Shown here piece after piece: positions 38,354-47,372 of a DNA stretch of 64,000 nt. The DNA lies in NCBI RefSeq assembly GCF_024206495.1, contig NZ_JAMBPQ010000001.1, positions 124,001 to 188,000 of the forward strand. Direction: 5' to 3'. Source of the stretch: Paraburkholderia sp. CNPSo 3272. Its GTDB lineage: Bacteria > Pseudomonadota > Gammaproteobacteria > Burkholderiales > Burkholderiaceae. How positions within the stretch are numbered: the stretch's first letter is position 1; each line of letters opens with the position of its first letter. Made by a program: the position numbers and the translations under genes. The notes beneath the pieces are model-generated. The model made no database searches, was not told the DNA's origin, and saw only the letters and a list, made by a program, of their open reading frames with translations.

Positions 38354-38381
38354 ATTTGAGGGGGGACGCGCCGGTTTCAAG
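38354..38381 (-). promoter_or_regulatory. Heat-shock (sigma-32) promoter of clpB
   Basis: On the minus strand CTTGAAA (38381-38375) is followed after 11 bp by CCCCTCAAAT, close to the sigma-32 pattern CTTGAAA and CCCCAT. The start site would be about 30 nt before the clpB ATG. The spacer is slightly short. Confidence 0.65.
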
Positions 38382-38569
38382 CGCTCTGGCGTCATTTTTT
38401 CCGATTTTTGTGATTCAGGCGCGGTCAGCGTCCGTCGCCACCAGTTCCTGCCCAGGCGGTAGAAACAGGGAAAGTATGCGGGCGGCCGCAGCGCGAGAGG
38501 CAGCGCGCCACGGCTAAGCGCCACGGCACGAAGGAGAAGAAAAACGAAAAGGTGACGCTGACGCGCCCT

Positions 38570-39070
38570 TTAATGCTCGCGCGAAGACGCGGAGAGAGCC
38601 GCCTGCGCGCGCGGCATGACCTGGATCGGTGCCAGGCCGAGCAGGCCGATCAATTCGCCTGCCGGCTGCGCCAACTCGCCGATCGTATGGCGGTCAAGTT
38701 CCGCCAGAAACGCATCGCGCGCCGCCGCCAGCGCGTGCTTGAGCCGGCACTGCGGCTCGATGACACAGCTGCGCCGGTCGCCATGCTCGTCCGGAAAGCA
38801 GCCGACGAGCGAGAAGTCGCTCTCGGTCTCACGGACCACCGCGCCGACGCTGAGATCGAGCGACGCCGGTGCGAGCCGCAAGCCCCCATTGCGGCCGCGA
38901 ACGGTATCGACCCAGCCAAGCTCGCCCAGGCGCTGCACGACTTTCATCAGATGATTCTTCGACACGCCGTAGGCGTCCGAGATCTCCTGGATCGTGGCCA
39001 AGCTGTCGCGACGCAGCGCGAGATAAAGCATCACGCGCAACGAATAGTCGGTGTAGTCGGTCAGTCTCAT
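38570..39070 (-). CDS. nsrR: Nitric oxide-sensing Rrf2 family repressor NsrR
   Basis: 166 residues. MRLTDYTDYSLRVMLYLALRR and GVSKNHLMKVVQRLGELGWV resemble NsrR rather than IscR. The cluster cysteines are C91, C102 and C108; the first gap (10 residues) is longer than in E. coli NsrR (C91, C96, C102). D8, which ligates the Fe-S cluster in Streptomyces NsrR, is present. NO should destroy the cluster and relieve repression. It is divergent from a truncated haemoglobin gene, a typical target. The start at 39070 discards 75 non-homologous upstream residues. Confidence 0.88.
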   Translation of the reverse strand: MRLTDYTDYSLRVMLYLALRRDSLATIQEISDAYGVSKNHLMKVVQRLGELGWVDTVRGRNGGLRLAPASLDLSVGAVVRETESDFSLVGCFPDEHGDRRSCVIEPQCRLKHALAAARDAFLAELDRHTIGELAQPAGELIGLLGLAPIQVMPRAQAALSASSREH

Positions 39071-39119
39071 GGCGGTCGCAATGACAGGGGTGGTGCGGGT
39101 GACAGAAACCATACAATAA

Positions 39120-39139
39120 CATGCAGGTACCATGCAGGT
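39120..39139. promoter_or_regulatory. Direct repeat in the nsrR-haemoglobin gap, candidate NsrR operator
   Basis: CATGCAGGT occurs twice with an 11-bp period (39120-39128 and 39131-39139), about one helical turn apart. It lies between the divergent nsrR and globin genes and includes ATGCA elements reminiscent of NsrR half-sites. TATGAT at 39155-39160 is a possible -10 for the globin gene. Confidence 0.4.
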
Positions 39140-39278
39140 TTTGCCCGGACTGGGTATGATTGCCACTTCGATGGACGCTTCGCAGTCCCTGGCAGCTTGC
39201 ATGCGGCCCATTGCCGCATCGTACCGGCGCCCCGCCGCCGAATACACTCCAGGCGCTCCACGCATCACCAGGCCCCAA

Positions 39279-39839
39279 ATGACCCGCCCCGACACCCGCC
39301 CCGCTGCCGCGCTGCAAGCTCAGCCAACTGAAGAGAACATCCGGGAACTCGTCTACGCGTTCTACGACCGGGTGCGCGACGACTCCATGCTCGGCTCGGT
39401 GTTCGACGGCGTGCTCGCCGGGCGTTGGGACGAACATCTGCCCAAGATGTGCCGCTTCTGGTCGAGCCTCGTGCTCGGCACCAAAAGCTACCGCGGCAAT
39501 GTGCAGCAGGCACACGATCCGGTGCCCGGCGTCGAGCCGCAGCATTTCAGCCGCTGGCTCTACCTTTTCCTCGATACGGTGCAGGATCGCTACGAGCCCG
39601 CGGCGGCCGTGCAGTTCATGGAACCCGCGCTGCGCATTGCGCAAAGCCTGCAACTGAGCCGCTTTGGCTGGGATTACACGATTCCGCCCGAGCAACAGGC
39701 ACTTCTGGATCGCGTAGCGCCTCGCAGGCGCCCCGCTGGGCACGGCCATGACTTGCCCACGCGGCCGACCGGCGAGCCGTTTCCAGCCCGTTTCGTTGGC
39801 CGCCAGATGGATGTCGACGAAAGCACGCCGGCAGAGTGA
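39279..39839 (+). CDS. Group III truncated haemoglobin
   Basis: 186 residues. ENIRELVYAFYDRVRDDSMLGSVFD and WDEHLPKMCRFWSSLVLGTKSYRGNVQQAHDPVP match the group III (P) truncated globin pattern, including the proximal His region HFSRWLYLF. About 20 residues precede the globin fold and about 45 polar residues follow it. Divergence from nsrR suggests a part in NO or peroxynitrite detoxification. The ATG at 39279 is chosen because upstream residues are not globin-like. Confidence 0.85.
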   Translation: MTRPDTRPAAALQAQPTEENIRELVYAFYDRVRDDSMLGSVFDGVLAGRWDEHLPKMCRFWSSLVLGTKSYRGNVQQAHDPVPGVEPQHFSRWLYLFLDTVQDRYEPAAAVQFMEPALRIAQSLQLSRFGWDYTIPPEQQALLDRVAPRRRPAGHGHDLPTRPTGEPFPARFVGRQMDVDESTPAE

Positions 39840-39867
39840 CCGTATCTGCCTTCAGCGCGGTGGCGGA

Positions 39868-39937
39868 CTAGGCGGTTAGTTGCGTTAGATAGGGATGGAC
39901 GAGCTAAATCCGTCCCCTCAGTCCCCCAAGAGCCTAG
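39868..39937 (+). repeat. Short repeat, copy 2, with CTAGGC/GCCTAG arms
   Basis: CTAGGCGGTTAGTTGC at 39868-39883 is identical to the copy at 25618. Here CTAGGC can pair with GCCTAG at 39932-39937, which covers the moaE stop codon. Between the arms, GGGATGGA and TCCGTCCC form a second stem. As at copy 1, it lies between convergent genes. Confidence 0.6.
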
Positions 39938-40416
39938 CTGGATTCCGGCGAAGCATTCCCCGACGCCACACCCCAGCGCGCCAGCGCCGTATCGTCACTC
40001 TCGCGCGCATCGACCCAGCGCGCGCCCTGCTCCGTCTCTTCCTTCTTCCAGAACGGCGCCTCGGTCTTGAGATAGTCCATGACGAACTCGCATGACGCGA
40101 ACGCGTCGCCTCGATGCTTCGACGTGGTCGCGACCAGCACGATCTGGTCGAGCGGCGCGAGCTTGCCCACCCGGTGCACGATTAGCACCTCGATTCCCGG
40201 CCAGCGCCGCTGCGCCTGCCCGGCAATCGCTTCCAGCGCCTTCTCGGTCATGCCGGGGTAGTGCTCGAGTTCGAGCGAGGCGATTGTGCTGCCGTCGTTC
40301 AGATCGCGCACCGTGCCGACGAAGCAGGCCACCGCGCCGATCGCCGGATTACGCGCGCGCAACTGCGCCACCTCGGTGGTGAGGTCGAAATCTTCCGTTT
40401 GTACGCGCACGGGCAT
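39934..40416 (-). CDS. moaE: Molybdopterin synthase catalytic subunit
   Basis: 160 residues. MoaE signatures are present: FVGTVRDLN, LELEHYPGMTEKALEAI, and the catalytic-site stretch TSKHRGDAFASCEFVMDYLKTEAPFWKKE with the conserved lysines. It transfers sulfur from thiocarboxylated MoaD to cPMP. It is the last gene of moeA-moaD-moaE, 19 bp after moaD. Confidence 0.96.
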   Translation of the reverse strand: MPVRVQTEDFDLTTEVAQLRARNPAIGAVACFVGTVRDLNDGSTIASLELEHYPGMTEKALEAIAGQAQRRWPGIEVLIVHRVGKLAPLDQIVLVATTSKHRGDAFASCEFVMDYLKTEAPFWKKEETEQGARWVDARESDDTALARWGVASGNASPESS

Positions 40417-40435
40417 CGTGAGTCTCCTGTGGCGC

Positions 40436-40693
40436 TCAGCCGCCCGTCACCGGCGGGAAAAACGCCACTTCGCAGCCCTCGGTGATACGCGTGCGGGGGT
40501 CCGTCATCACGTGATTGCAGGCCATGCGCAGCGCGCGGCCTTCCGCCAGCGTCTCGGCCCACACTCCGCCGCGCGCACGCAGCCAGCCGCGCACGTCGCC
40601 GACCGTCGCGATGCCGTCCGGCAGCGTGACCGTTTCGTCCGCGACGCCTAGCGCCTCGCGCACACTCGCAAAAAATTTCAACTGGATCTTCAT
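40436..40693 (-). CDS. moaD: Molybdopterin synthase sulfur carrier subunit
   Basis: 85 residues with a beta-grasp fold and the diagnostic C-terminal Gly-Gly (FPPVTGG) that becomes thiocarboxylated. Starts MKIQLKFFASVREALG; the 24-residue upstream extension overlaps moeA and is not real. Works with MoaE next door. Confidence 0.95.
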   Translation of the reverse strand: MKIQLKFFASVREALGVADETVTLPDGIATVGDVRGWLRARGGVWAETLAEGRALRMACNHVMTDPRTRITEGCEVAFFPPVTGG

Positions 40694-40706
40694 CGCTCGA
40701 GGCTTT

Positions 40707-41990
40707 TCAGTACAGCAATTCGGTGAACGGAATAAAGCGCACGGTCTCGCCCGCGCTGATCGCATGATTGGGCGGATTGTCGATGAGACCGTCGCCCCAG
40801 ACCGTGGAGGTGAGTACCGCCGAACTCTGGTTCGGGAACAGGTCGAGACCGCCAGCCGGGTTGACGCGCGCGCGCAGGAATTCGTTGCGGCGGTCGCTCT
40901 TCGCCTGGGTGAAATCGGCGCGCAGCGAGAGCGCGCGCGGGCTCACGTGGGTCGCGCCCGCGAGGCGCAGCAGGAACGGGCGCACGAACAAAAGAAAGGT
41001 GACGAAACTCGACACCGGGTTGCCCGGCAGCCCGATGAAAAACGCCTCGCCGGTTTCCGCGTCCGCCGCCCCCTGCGCCCGGCGCACCGCGCCGAACGCC
41101 AGCGGCTTGCCCGGCTTCATGGCGATCTGCCACAAGTTGATGCGCCCTTCGGCCTCGACGGCCGGCCGCACGTGATCCTCCTCCCCGACCGAGACCCCGC
41201 CCGAGGTGAGGATGAGGTCGTGGGCGGCAGCCGCCTCGCGCAGCGTCGCGCGCGTGAGCTCGAGCTGGTCCGGCACGATGCCGTAGTCGGTGACTTCGCA
41301 GCCGAGATTGCGCAAGAGGCCCGTGAGCGTGAAGCGGTTCGAGTTATAGATCGCGCCGGGCCTGAGCGGCTCGCCCGGCATCGTCAGTTCGTCGCCGGTG
41401 AAGAACACCGCCACCTTCACGCGGCGCACGACGGTGAGCGTGGCGCATCCGACCGACGCCGCGAGCCCGAGCGCCGCCGGCGTGAGGCGTGTGCCCGCCG
41501 GCAGGATCACCGTGTTCTTGCGGATATCGGCGCCCTGCGCCGTGATCCATTCGCCCGCCTTGGGCGCATGCAGAAAGGTGACGGCGCCTTCCGCGGCCTC
41601 GGTCTGCTCCTGCATCACCACGGCGTCTGCGCCCGGCGGCACCGTCGCGCCCGTGAAGATGCGCGCCGCCGTGCCCGCCGTGAGCGGTTGTGGCGCGTGG
41701 CCCGCGGGGATGCGCTGCGAAACCGGCAGATGGCGGCTGCCTTGCGCCAGATCGGCCACGCGAACCGCGTAGCCGTCCATTGCGCTCGTATGCATCGGCG
41801 GCACGTCGAGCGGCGAGACGACGTCTGCGGCGAGCACGCGGTTCAGCGCGTCGAACGTCGAAATCGTTTCGATGCCGGCGAGCGGCTCCGCCGCGGCAAG
41901 CAGCGCGGCAAGGGCGTCGGCGGTGGAGAGCATCGGCGCGCGCGGCGCGGGCGCCGGCGCAGCGGAAGACGGGGACGTAGGCGTGGACAT
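40707..41990 (-). CDS. moeA: Molybdopterin molybdenumtransferase MoeA
   Basis: A 427-residue enzyme inserting molybdate into adenylylated molybdopterin. PPMHTSAMDGYAVR is the MoeA hallmark; KVAVFFTGDEL and TSGGVSVGEEDHVR lie in the MoCF-biosynthesis domain, and GLPGNPVSSFVTFLLFVRPFL follows. A short Pro/Ala-rich N-terminus precedes the domain. It is 13 bp upstream of moaD and 241 bp downstream of thrC. Confidence 0.95.
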   Translation of the reverse strand: MSTPTSPSSAAPAPAPRAPMLSTADALAALLAAAEPLAGIETISTFDALNRVLAADVVSPLDVPPMHTSAMDGYAVRVADLAQGSRHLPVSQRIPAGHAPQPLTAGTAARIFTGATVPPGADAVVMQEQTEAAEGAVTFLHAPKAGEWITAQGADIRKNTVILPAGTRLTPAALGLAASVGCATLTVVRRVKVAVFFTGDELTMPGEPLRPGAIYNSNRFTLTGLLRNLGCEVTDYGIVPDQLELTRATLREAAAAHDLILTSGGVSVGEEDHVRPAVEAEGRINLWQIAMKPGKPLAFGAVRRAQGAADAETGEAFFIGLPGNPVSSFVTFLLFVRPFLLRLAGATHVSPRALSLRADFTQAKSDRRNEFLRARVNPAGGLDLFPNQSSAVLTSTVWGDGLIDNPPNHAISAGETVRFIPFTELLY

Positions 41991-42231
41991 CGAGGTCGTC
42001 TCGGACTTGGGCGGCGGGGCCGCCAGCAGCGGTTGGTCTGCCGTTATTGTAGCGGCGCGACCGGCGCGCTGTGCCTTGTGCCGTGGATATCCCTGGCGCG
42101 CAATGCCTGCGAGTGTGCAGGCCCGGCTGAAGTGATTCAGCGGGCGGGTTCGGGCAACCCGCCGCCGCGTAAAACCTGATGCGATGTCGGCGCGCCGGGA
42201 CCGCGAGCGGATCCGGCCCCGGCTGCGTCGA

Positions 42232-43683
42232 TCAGTCCGCCGTGTGAGCGGCGATATAGTCCTTCACGCGCTGGGCGTCGGCAGGCACGACTTCGAAGCG
42301 CTGCGGCAGCGCCTCGAGGCCTTCGAACGCGGCCGGACGCTCCGGCTCACGGTCCAGCGCTTCGCGGATCGTCTCGCCGAACTTCACCGGCTGTGCGGTT
42401 TCGAGCACGATCATCGGCACACCGGGCTGCAGGTGTTCGCGGGCGACCTTCACGCCGTCGGCCGTATGGGTGTCGATCATCGTCTGGTAGCGCGTGTAGA
42501 TGTCGCGAATCGTGGCGATGCGGTCGTCGTGGCTGCTGCGGCCCGAAACGAAGCCGAACTGCTTCACGCGCACGAAGTCGCCGCTCGCCACGAGATCGAA
42601 GCCGCCCTTCTCCTCGACGTCGCGGAACAACTGCGTCACGCGCGCCGGATCGCGGCCCAGCAAGTCGTAGACGAAGCGCTCGAAGTTCGACGCCTTCGAG
42701 ATGTCCATGCTCGGGCTCGTCGTGTGATACGTTTCCGCCGAGCCGCGCACGCGATACATGCCGGTGCGGAAGAACTCGTCGAGCACGTCGTTCTCGTTGG
42801 TCGCGACCACGAGCTTTTCGATCGGCAGGCCCATCATGCGCGCGATATGGCCCGCGCACACGTTGCCGAAGTTGCCCGAGGGCACCGTGAACGAGACGCG
42901 CTCGTCGTTGGACTTCGTCGCCGCGAAATAGCCGGCGAAGTAGTACACGACCTGGGCCACGACGCGCGCCCAGTTGATCGAGTTGACCGTGCCGATCTTC
43001 TGCTGCGCCTTGAATGCGTGATCGTTCGAAACGGCCTTGACGATGTCCTGGCAGTCGTCGAACACGCCTTCCACGGCCAGATTGAAGATGTTCGGGTCCT
43101 GCAGGCTGAACATCTGCGCCGTCTGGAACGCGCTCATCTTCCTGTGCGGCGACAGCATGAACACGCGCACGCCCTTCTTGCCGCGCATGGCGTATTCCGC
43201 CGCGCTGCCGGTGTCGCCCGACGTCGCGCCGAGAATGTTCAGCTCCTGGCCGGCCTTTGCGAGCGCGTACTCGAACAGGTTGCCGAGCAGCTGCATCGCC
43301 ATGTCCTTGAACGCGAGCGTCGGGCCGTTCGAGAGTTCGAGCAGCGAGAGCGGCGCGCCGTTTTCCTCGCCGAGCGTGGTGAGCGGCGTGATCTTGCTTG
43401 CATCTTCGCCATGGCGCACGTTGCGGTACGTCTCGCCCGTGTAGGTGCGGCGCGTGATGTCGCGCAGGTCGTCCGCCGGAATGTCGCCGGCGAATTTCGA
43501 GAGGATCTCGAACGCGAGATCCGCGTACGACAAGCCGCGCCAGCGCGCCAGTTCTTCCTTGCTGATCTGCGGATACTCGGCCGGCAGATACAGGCCGCCG
43601 TCGCGCGCGAGGCCGCCCAGCAGGATGTCGGAAAACGAATGATGCTCGCCGGCGCCCGCGCCGCGCGTAGATACGTAATTCAT
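42232..43683 (-). CDS. thrC: Threonine synthase
   Basis: A 483-residue PLP enzyme of the long type found in proteobacteria and yeast. MNYVSTRGAGAGEHHSFSDILLGGLARDGGLYLP opens the protein, in two blocks; the PLP lysine is in GPTLAFKDMAMQ, and GATSGDTGSAAEYA binds the phosphate. It converts O-phosphohomoserine to threonine. It starts 10 bp after hom. Confidence 0.96.
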   Translation of the reverse strand: MNYVSTRGAGAGEHHSFSDILLGGLARDGGLYLPAEYPQISKEELARWRGLSYADLAFEILSKFAGDIPADDLRDITRRTYTGETYRNVRHGEDASKITPLTTLGEENGAPLSLLELSNGPTLAFKDMAMQLLGNLFEYALAKAGQELNILGATSGDTGSAAEYAMRGKKGVRVFMLSPHRKMSAFQTAQMFSLQDPNIFNLAVEGVFDDCQDIVKAVSNDHAFKAQQKIGTVNSINWARVVAQVVYYFAGYFAATKSNDERVSFTVPSGNFGNVCAGHIARMMGLPIEKLVVATNENDVLDEFFRTGMYRVRGSAETYHTTSPSMDISKASNFERFVYDLLGRDPARVTQLFRDVEEKGGFDLVASGDFVRVKQFGFVSGRSSHDDRIATIRDIYTRYQTMIDTHTADGVKVAREHLQPGVPMIVLETAQPVKFGETIREALDREPERPAAFEGLEALPQRFEVVPADAQRVKDYIAAHTAD

Positions 43684-43693
43684 AGCCCTTGCC

Positions 43694-45025
43694 TTAGTTC
43701 AGTCCTTCCATACGCAGCTTCGTGACCTGCGACTTCACCGTCGCGAGCTTTTCGATCTGCGCGATCGCCGCGTTGACGTTCTTCTCGATCGTCTCGTGCG
43801 TGATCAGGATGATGTCGGTTTCCGCCTTGCCTTGCGCGTCGACCTGCTCCGCTTCCTTTTGCAGCAGCGCGTCGATCGAGATGCCGCTGTCCGCGAGGAT
43901 GCGCGTGATGGCCGCCATCACGCCGGTCTGGTCCGCCACGCGCAGGCGCAGGTAGTAGCCGCTCGTGACTTCGTCGATCGGCAGGATCGGCGTGTTCGAG
44001 AGGCTGTCCGGCTGGAACGCCAGATGCGGCACGCGGTGCTCGGGGTCGGCCGTGTGCAGACGCGTCACATCGACGAGATCGGCCACCACGGCGGATGCCG
44101 TCGGCTCCGCGCCGGCGCCCTTGCCGTAGTACAGCGTCGTTCCCACCGCGTCGCCATGCACGACCACGGCGTTCATTGCGCCTTCCACGTTGGCGAGCAG
44201 GCGCTTGGCCGGAATCAGCGTGGGATGCGTGCGCAGCTCGATGCCGCGGTCGGTGCGGCGCGCAATGCCGAGCAGCTTGATCCGATAGCCCAGTTCTTCC
44301 GCGTACTTGATGTCGATGGCGTCGAGCTTGCTGATCCCTTCCACGTAGGCGCGGTCGAACTGCACGGGCACGCCGAACGCGATCGCGCTCATGATCGTAG
44401 CCTTGTGCGCGGCGTCCACGCCTTCGATGTCGAAGGTCGGATCGGCTTCGGCGTAGCCCAGTTCCTGCGCGGCCTTCAATGCGGTCGCGAAGTCGAGCCC
44501 GCGCTCACGCATTTCCGAGAGGATGTAGTTCGTCGTGCCGTTGATGATGCCGGCGATGTACTGGATGCGGTTAGCCGTGAGGCCTTCGCGCAGCGCCTTG
44601 ATGATGGGGATGCCGCCCGCCACCGCCGCCTCGAACGCGACCATCACGCCCTTGGCGCGCGCCGCTTCGAAGATCTCCGTGCCGTGCACTGCCAGCAGCG
44701 CCTTGTTCGCGGTGACGACATGCTTGCCGCTGGCAATGGCGCGCAGCACGAGATCCCTGGCGAGCGTCGTGCCGCCGATCATTTCGGCGACGATCGAAAT
44801 CGAGGGATCGTCGACCACGGCGTTGAAGTCGGTCGTCAGCTCGACGCTGCCGGCTTCACTGCCGAGCGCCGTCGTGGCCTTGGCCGGGTTGCGCACGGCG
44901 ATGCGCGCCACCTCGATGCCGCGGCCCGCGCGGCGTTTGATTTCTTCCTGGTTGCGGCGCAGTACCGTGAAGGTGCCGCTGCCCACCGTGCCGAAGCCCA
45001 AGAGACCTACTTTGATCGGATCCAT
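43694..45025 (-). CDS. hom: Homoserine dehydrogenase
   Basis: 443 residues. The Rossmann motif GLLGFGTVGSGTF is at the N-terminus, NKALLAVHG and INGTTNYILSEM mark the catalytic domain, and the C-terminal ACT domain (YYLRLRVADQTGVMAAITRIL) suggests threonine feedback control. It reduces aspartate semialdehyde to homoserine. It lies between alaA (49 bp) and thrC (10 bp). Confidence 0.96.
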   Translation of the reverse strand: MDPIKVGLLGFGTVGSGTFTVLRRNQEEIKRRAGRGIEVARIAVRNPAKATTALGSEAGSVELTTDFNAVVDDPSISIVAEMIGGTTLARDLVLRAIASGKHVVTANKALLAVHGTEIFEAARAKGVMVAFEAAVAGGIPIIKALREGLTANRIQYIAGIINGTTNYILSEMRERGLDFATALKAAQELGYAEADPTFDIEGVDAAHKATIMSAIAFGVPVQFDRAYVEGISKLDAIDIKYAEELGYRIKLLGIARRTDRGIELRTHPTLIPAKRLLANVEGAMNAVVVHGDAVGTTLYYGKGAGAEPTASAVVADLVDVTRLHTADPEHRVPHLAFQPDSLSNTPILPIDEVTSGYYLRLRVADQTGVMAAITRILADSGISIDALLQKEAEQVDAQGKAETDIILITHETIEKNVNAAIAQIEKLATVKSQVTKLRMEGLN

Positions 45026-45074
45026 GCAGCGTGTGTTCGTCCAAGTGTTTGAAAAGGGGATGCGTGTGACTGGC

Positions 45075-46313
45075 TCAGGTGCCGTGCCGCTGACGATAAC
45101 CGTCGAGGAAGCGCGCGATGCGGTTGATCGAATCGGTCAGGTCGTCGACGTTCGGCAGGAACACCACGCGGAAGTGGTCCGGCTGCTTCCAGTTGAAGCC
45201 CGTGCCCTGCACGAGCAGCACGCGCTCCTGCAGGAGCAGATCGAGGATGAACTGCTGGTCGTTCTCGATCGGATAGAGCTTCGGGTCGAGGCGCGGGAAC
45301 ATGTAGAGCGCCGCCTCCGGCTTCACGCAGGTCACGCCCGGGATGGCCGTGAGCATGTTGTACGCCAGTTCGCGCTGGCGATAGAGGCGCCCGCCCGGCT
45401 GGATCAGCTCGTTGATGCTCTGATAGCCGCCCAGCGCCGTCTGGATCGCGTACTGGCCGGGCACGTTCGCGCACAGGCGCATCGAGGCGAGAATACCGAG
45501 ACCTTCCGTGTAGTCCTTCGAGCGACGGCGGTTTTCCCCCGTCATGCCCGAGAGGAACATCCAGCCCGCGCGATAGCCGCACGCGCGATAACTCTTCGAC
45601 AGGCTGTTGAGCGTGACGGTGATCACGTCTTCCGAGAGCGAGCCGAGCGCGGTGTGCGTCTTGCCGTCGTAAATGATCTTGTCGTAGACCTCGTCGGCGA
45701 ACAGGATCAGGCCGTGCTCGCGCGCGATCGCCACGAGCCCGCGCAGCAGGTCGTCCGAATAGAGCGCGCCGGTCGGATTGTTCGGGTTGATGACGACGAT
45801 CGCGCGCGTGTTCGGCGTGATCTTCGAGCGGATGTCGTCGAGGTCAGGCATCCACGCGTTCGACTCGTCGCAGATGTAGTGCACGGGCGTGCCGCCCGAG
45901 AGGCTCACCGCCGCCGTCCACAGCGGATAGTCGGGCGCGGGCAGCAGCACTTCGTCGCCGTCGTTCAGGAGCGCCTGCATGGCCATCACGATCAGTTCGG
46001 ACGCGCCGTTACCGATGTAGATGTCGTCGAGCTCGACGCCCTTGATGCCCTTTTGCTGAGCGTAATGCATGATCGCCTTGCGCGCGGCGAACACGCCCTT
46101 CGAATCCGAATACCCCGAGGAGCCCGGCAGGTTCAGGATCATGTCCTGAATGACCTCGTCGGGCGCGTCGAAACCGAACGGCGCGAGATTGCCGATGTTC
46201 AGCTTGATGATGCGATGGCCTTCTTCTTCGAGGCGCTTCGCGTGCTCGAGCACCGGCCCGCGGATGTCGTAGCAAACGTTCTGCAGCTTGTTGGATTTGA
46301 GAATCGGTTTCAC
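45075..46313 (-). CDS. alaA: Alanine transaminase AlaA-like aminotransferase
   Basis: 412 residues, fold type I PLP aminotransferase. LNIGNLAPFGFDAPDEV, NPNNPTGALYS and the PLP lysine in NSLSKSYRACGYRAGW match AlaA of E. coli. It makes alanine from pyruvate and glutamate. The same order alaA-hom-thrC recurs in Burkholderiaceae. Confidence 0.93.
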   Translation of the reverse strand: MKPILKSNKLQNVCYDIRGPVLEHAKRLEEEGHRIIKLNIGNLAPFGFDAPDEVIQDMILNLPGSSGYSDSKGVFAARKAIMHYAQQKGIKGVELDDIYIGNGASELIVMAMQALLNDGDEVLLPAPDYPLWTAAVSLSGGTPVHYICDESNAWMPDLDDIRSKITPNTRAIVVINPNNPTGALYSDDLLRGLVAIAREHGLILFADEVYDKIIYDGKTHTALGSLSEDVITVTLNSLSKSYRACGYRAGWMFLSGMTGENRRRSKDYTEGLGILASMRLCANVPGQYAIQTALGGYQSINELIQPGGRLYRQRELAYNMLTAIPGVTCVKPEAALYMFPRLDPKLYPIENDQQFILDLLLQERVLLVQGTGFNWKQPDHFRVVFLPNVDDLTDSINRIARFLDGYRQRHGT

Positions 46314-46841
46314 GGCGGGCTATCGGTATCGGTCAGAGAAGCGGTCAGAGCGTCAGAAGCGAGTAAGACGCGGTAAAAGGGCTGGAACAGGCTGAAATGC
46401 CGTCGACCGGCCGGCGGATGGCGCCTTGGCGGACAGGACATGCAAGGGAGCCGGAGGGGCGCCCCTGGCGGGACAAAAGCCGTGCACGATTGCGATGGGG
46501 AGCCGGGGGGCACGCGCGACGCTTCGCAAGAGAAGACTGCGTTGGCCAACCCGAGAACCCAACACCGCCCCGGCAGCTTGTGGCTGCCCTCGCCCGATGC
46601 GCGGATGGCGCGCGTAGCGGCGTGCCGGCGCGGTCTACCCGCGGGCGCCGCCGCAGCGGCGGCTAAAAAGCTATAATTTAGCGGATTTTGACCAACTTCC
46701 GCAATGCGCAATCGGCCAGGAGGCGGGTCGCGAAGCGGGTGATCGGCGGCCTGCACGGCAGTTCGCGCCGAGGCCGGCGTCGGCACAGGATATGCGCCCT
46801 CTCGCTTGCGCACCCGACCTGCCCTTACCCGGAACCCCGTT
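46314..46841. other. Intergenic region upstream of alaA and the MTH938-fold gene
   Basis: A 528-bp divergent gap. TATAAT at 46672-46677 on the plus strand lies inside an inverted repeat (GCTAAA, 9 nt, TTTAGC) and is a possible promoter for the plus-strand gene 165 bp downstream, but has no good -35. The rest is very GC-rich; open frames here look like composition artefacts. Confidence 0.45.
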
Positions 46842-47216
46842 TTGAAACTACACCAGGACTCCAGCGCCGCGCTGAACACCGTGACCGGTTACGGCGCCGA
46901 CTACGTCGAAGTGAACCTCGAACGCCATACGGGCAGCATCATTGTGATGCCCGAATCACCGGTCACCCCCTGGCCGGTGCAGTCGTTCGACGCCCTCACG
47001 CCCGAACTCTTCGAGCGGCTTCTCCCGCTGAACCCCGAAGTGGTCGTATTCGGCAGCGGGGAGCGGTTGCGCTTCCCGCATCCGCGCCTCACCGCGGCGC
47101 TCGCCGCGAAGCGCATTGGCGTCGAGGCGATGGACTTCAAGGCCGCCTGCCGCACCTACAACATCCTCATGGCCGAAGGCCGCCGTGTGGCGGCCGCGCT
47201 GCTGATCGAAAGCTGA
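46842..47216 (+). CDS. MTH938/NDUFAF3-fold protein (DUF498)
   Basis: 124 residues. It starts with TTG (reading MKLHQDSSAALNTVTGYG), preceded by GGAA at 7 nt. SFDALTPELFERLLPLNPEVVVFGSGERLRFP fits the MTH938-like family in overlapping pieces, and AACRTYNILMAEGRRVAAALL ends the fold. Mitochondrial relatives assist complex I assembly, but the bacterial role is unknown. It is 156 bp upstream of arnT on the same strand. Confidence 0.82.
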   Translation: MKLHQDSSAALNTVTGYGADYVEVNLERHTGSIIVMPESPVTPWPVQSFDALTPELFERLLPLNPEVVVFGSGERLRFPHPRLTAALAAKRIGVEAMDFKAACRTYNILMAEGRRVAAALLIES

Positions 47217-47372
47217 CGCGCCTTAAGCGTGCCATCAGGTCGCCGCGCGGCGGCGTAGTACACTTGCGCGCCGCGTGCGTAGCGCGTCCGGACCTGGCCC
47301 GCACACCGCGCGCGGCCAGCGCGCGCTTCGCACCCCGACCGCAACGACTGCAACAAGAACAGGCTGAAACCC

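Noticed and set aside
46310-46879. 189-codon minus-strand open frame between alaA and the MTH938-fold gene
   Set aside because: Composition is typical of GC-rich antisense frames, it overlaps the start of a real gene on the other strand and shows no domain.
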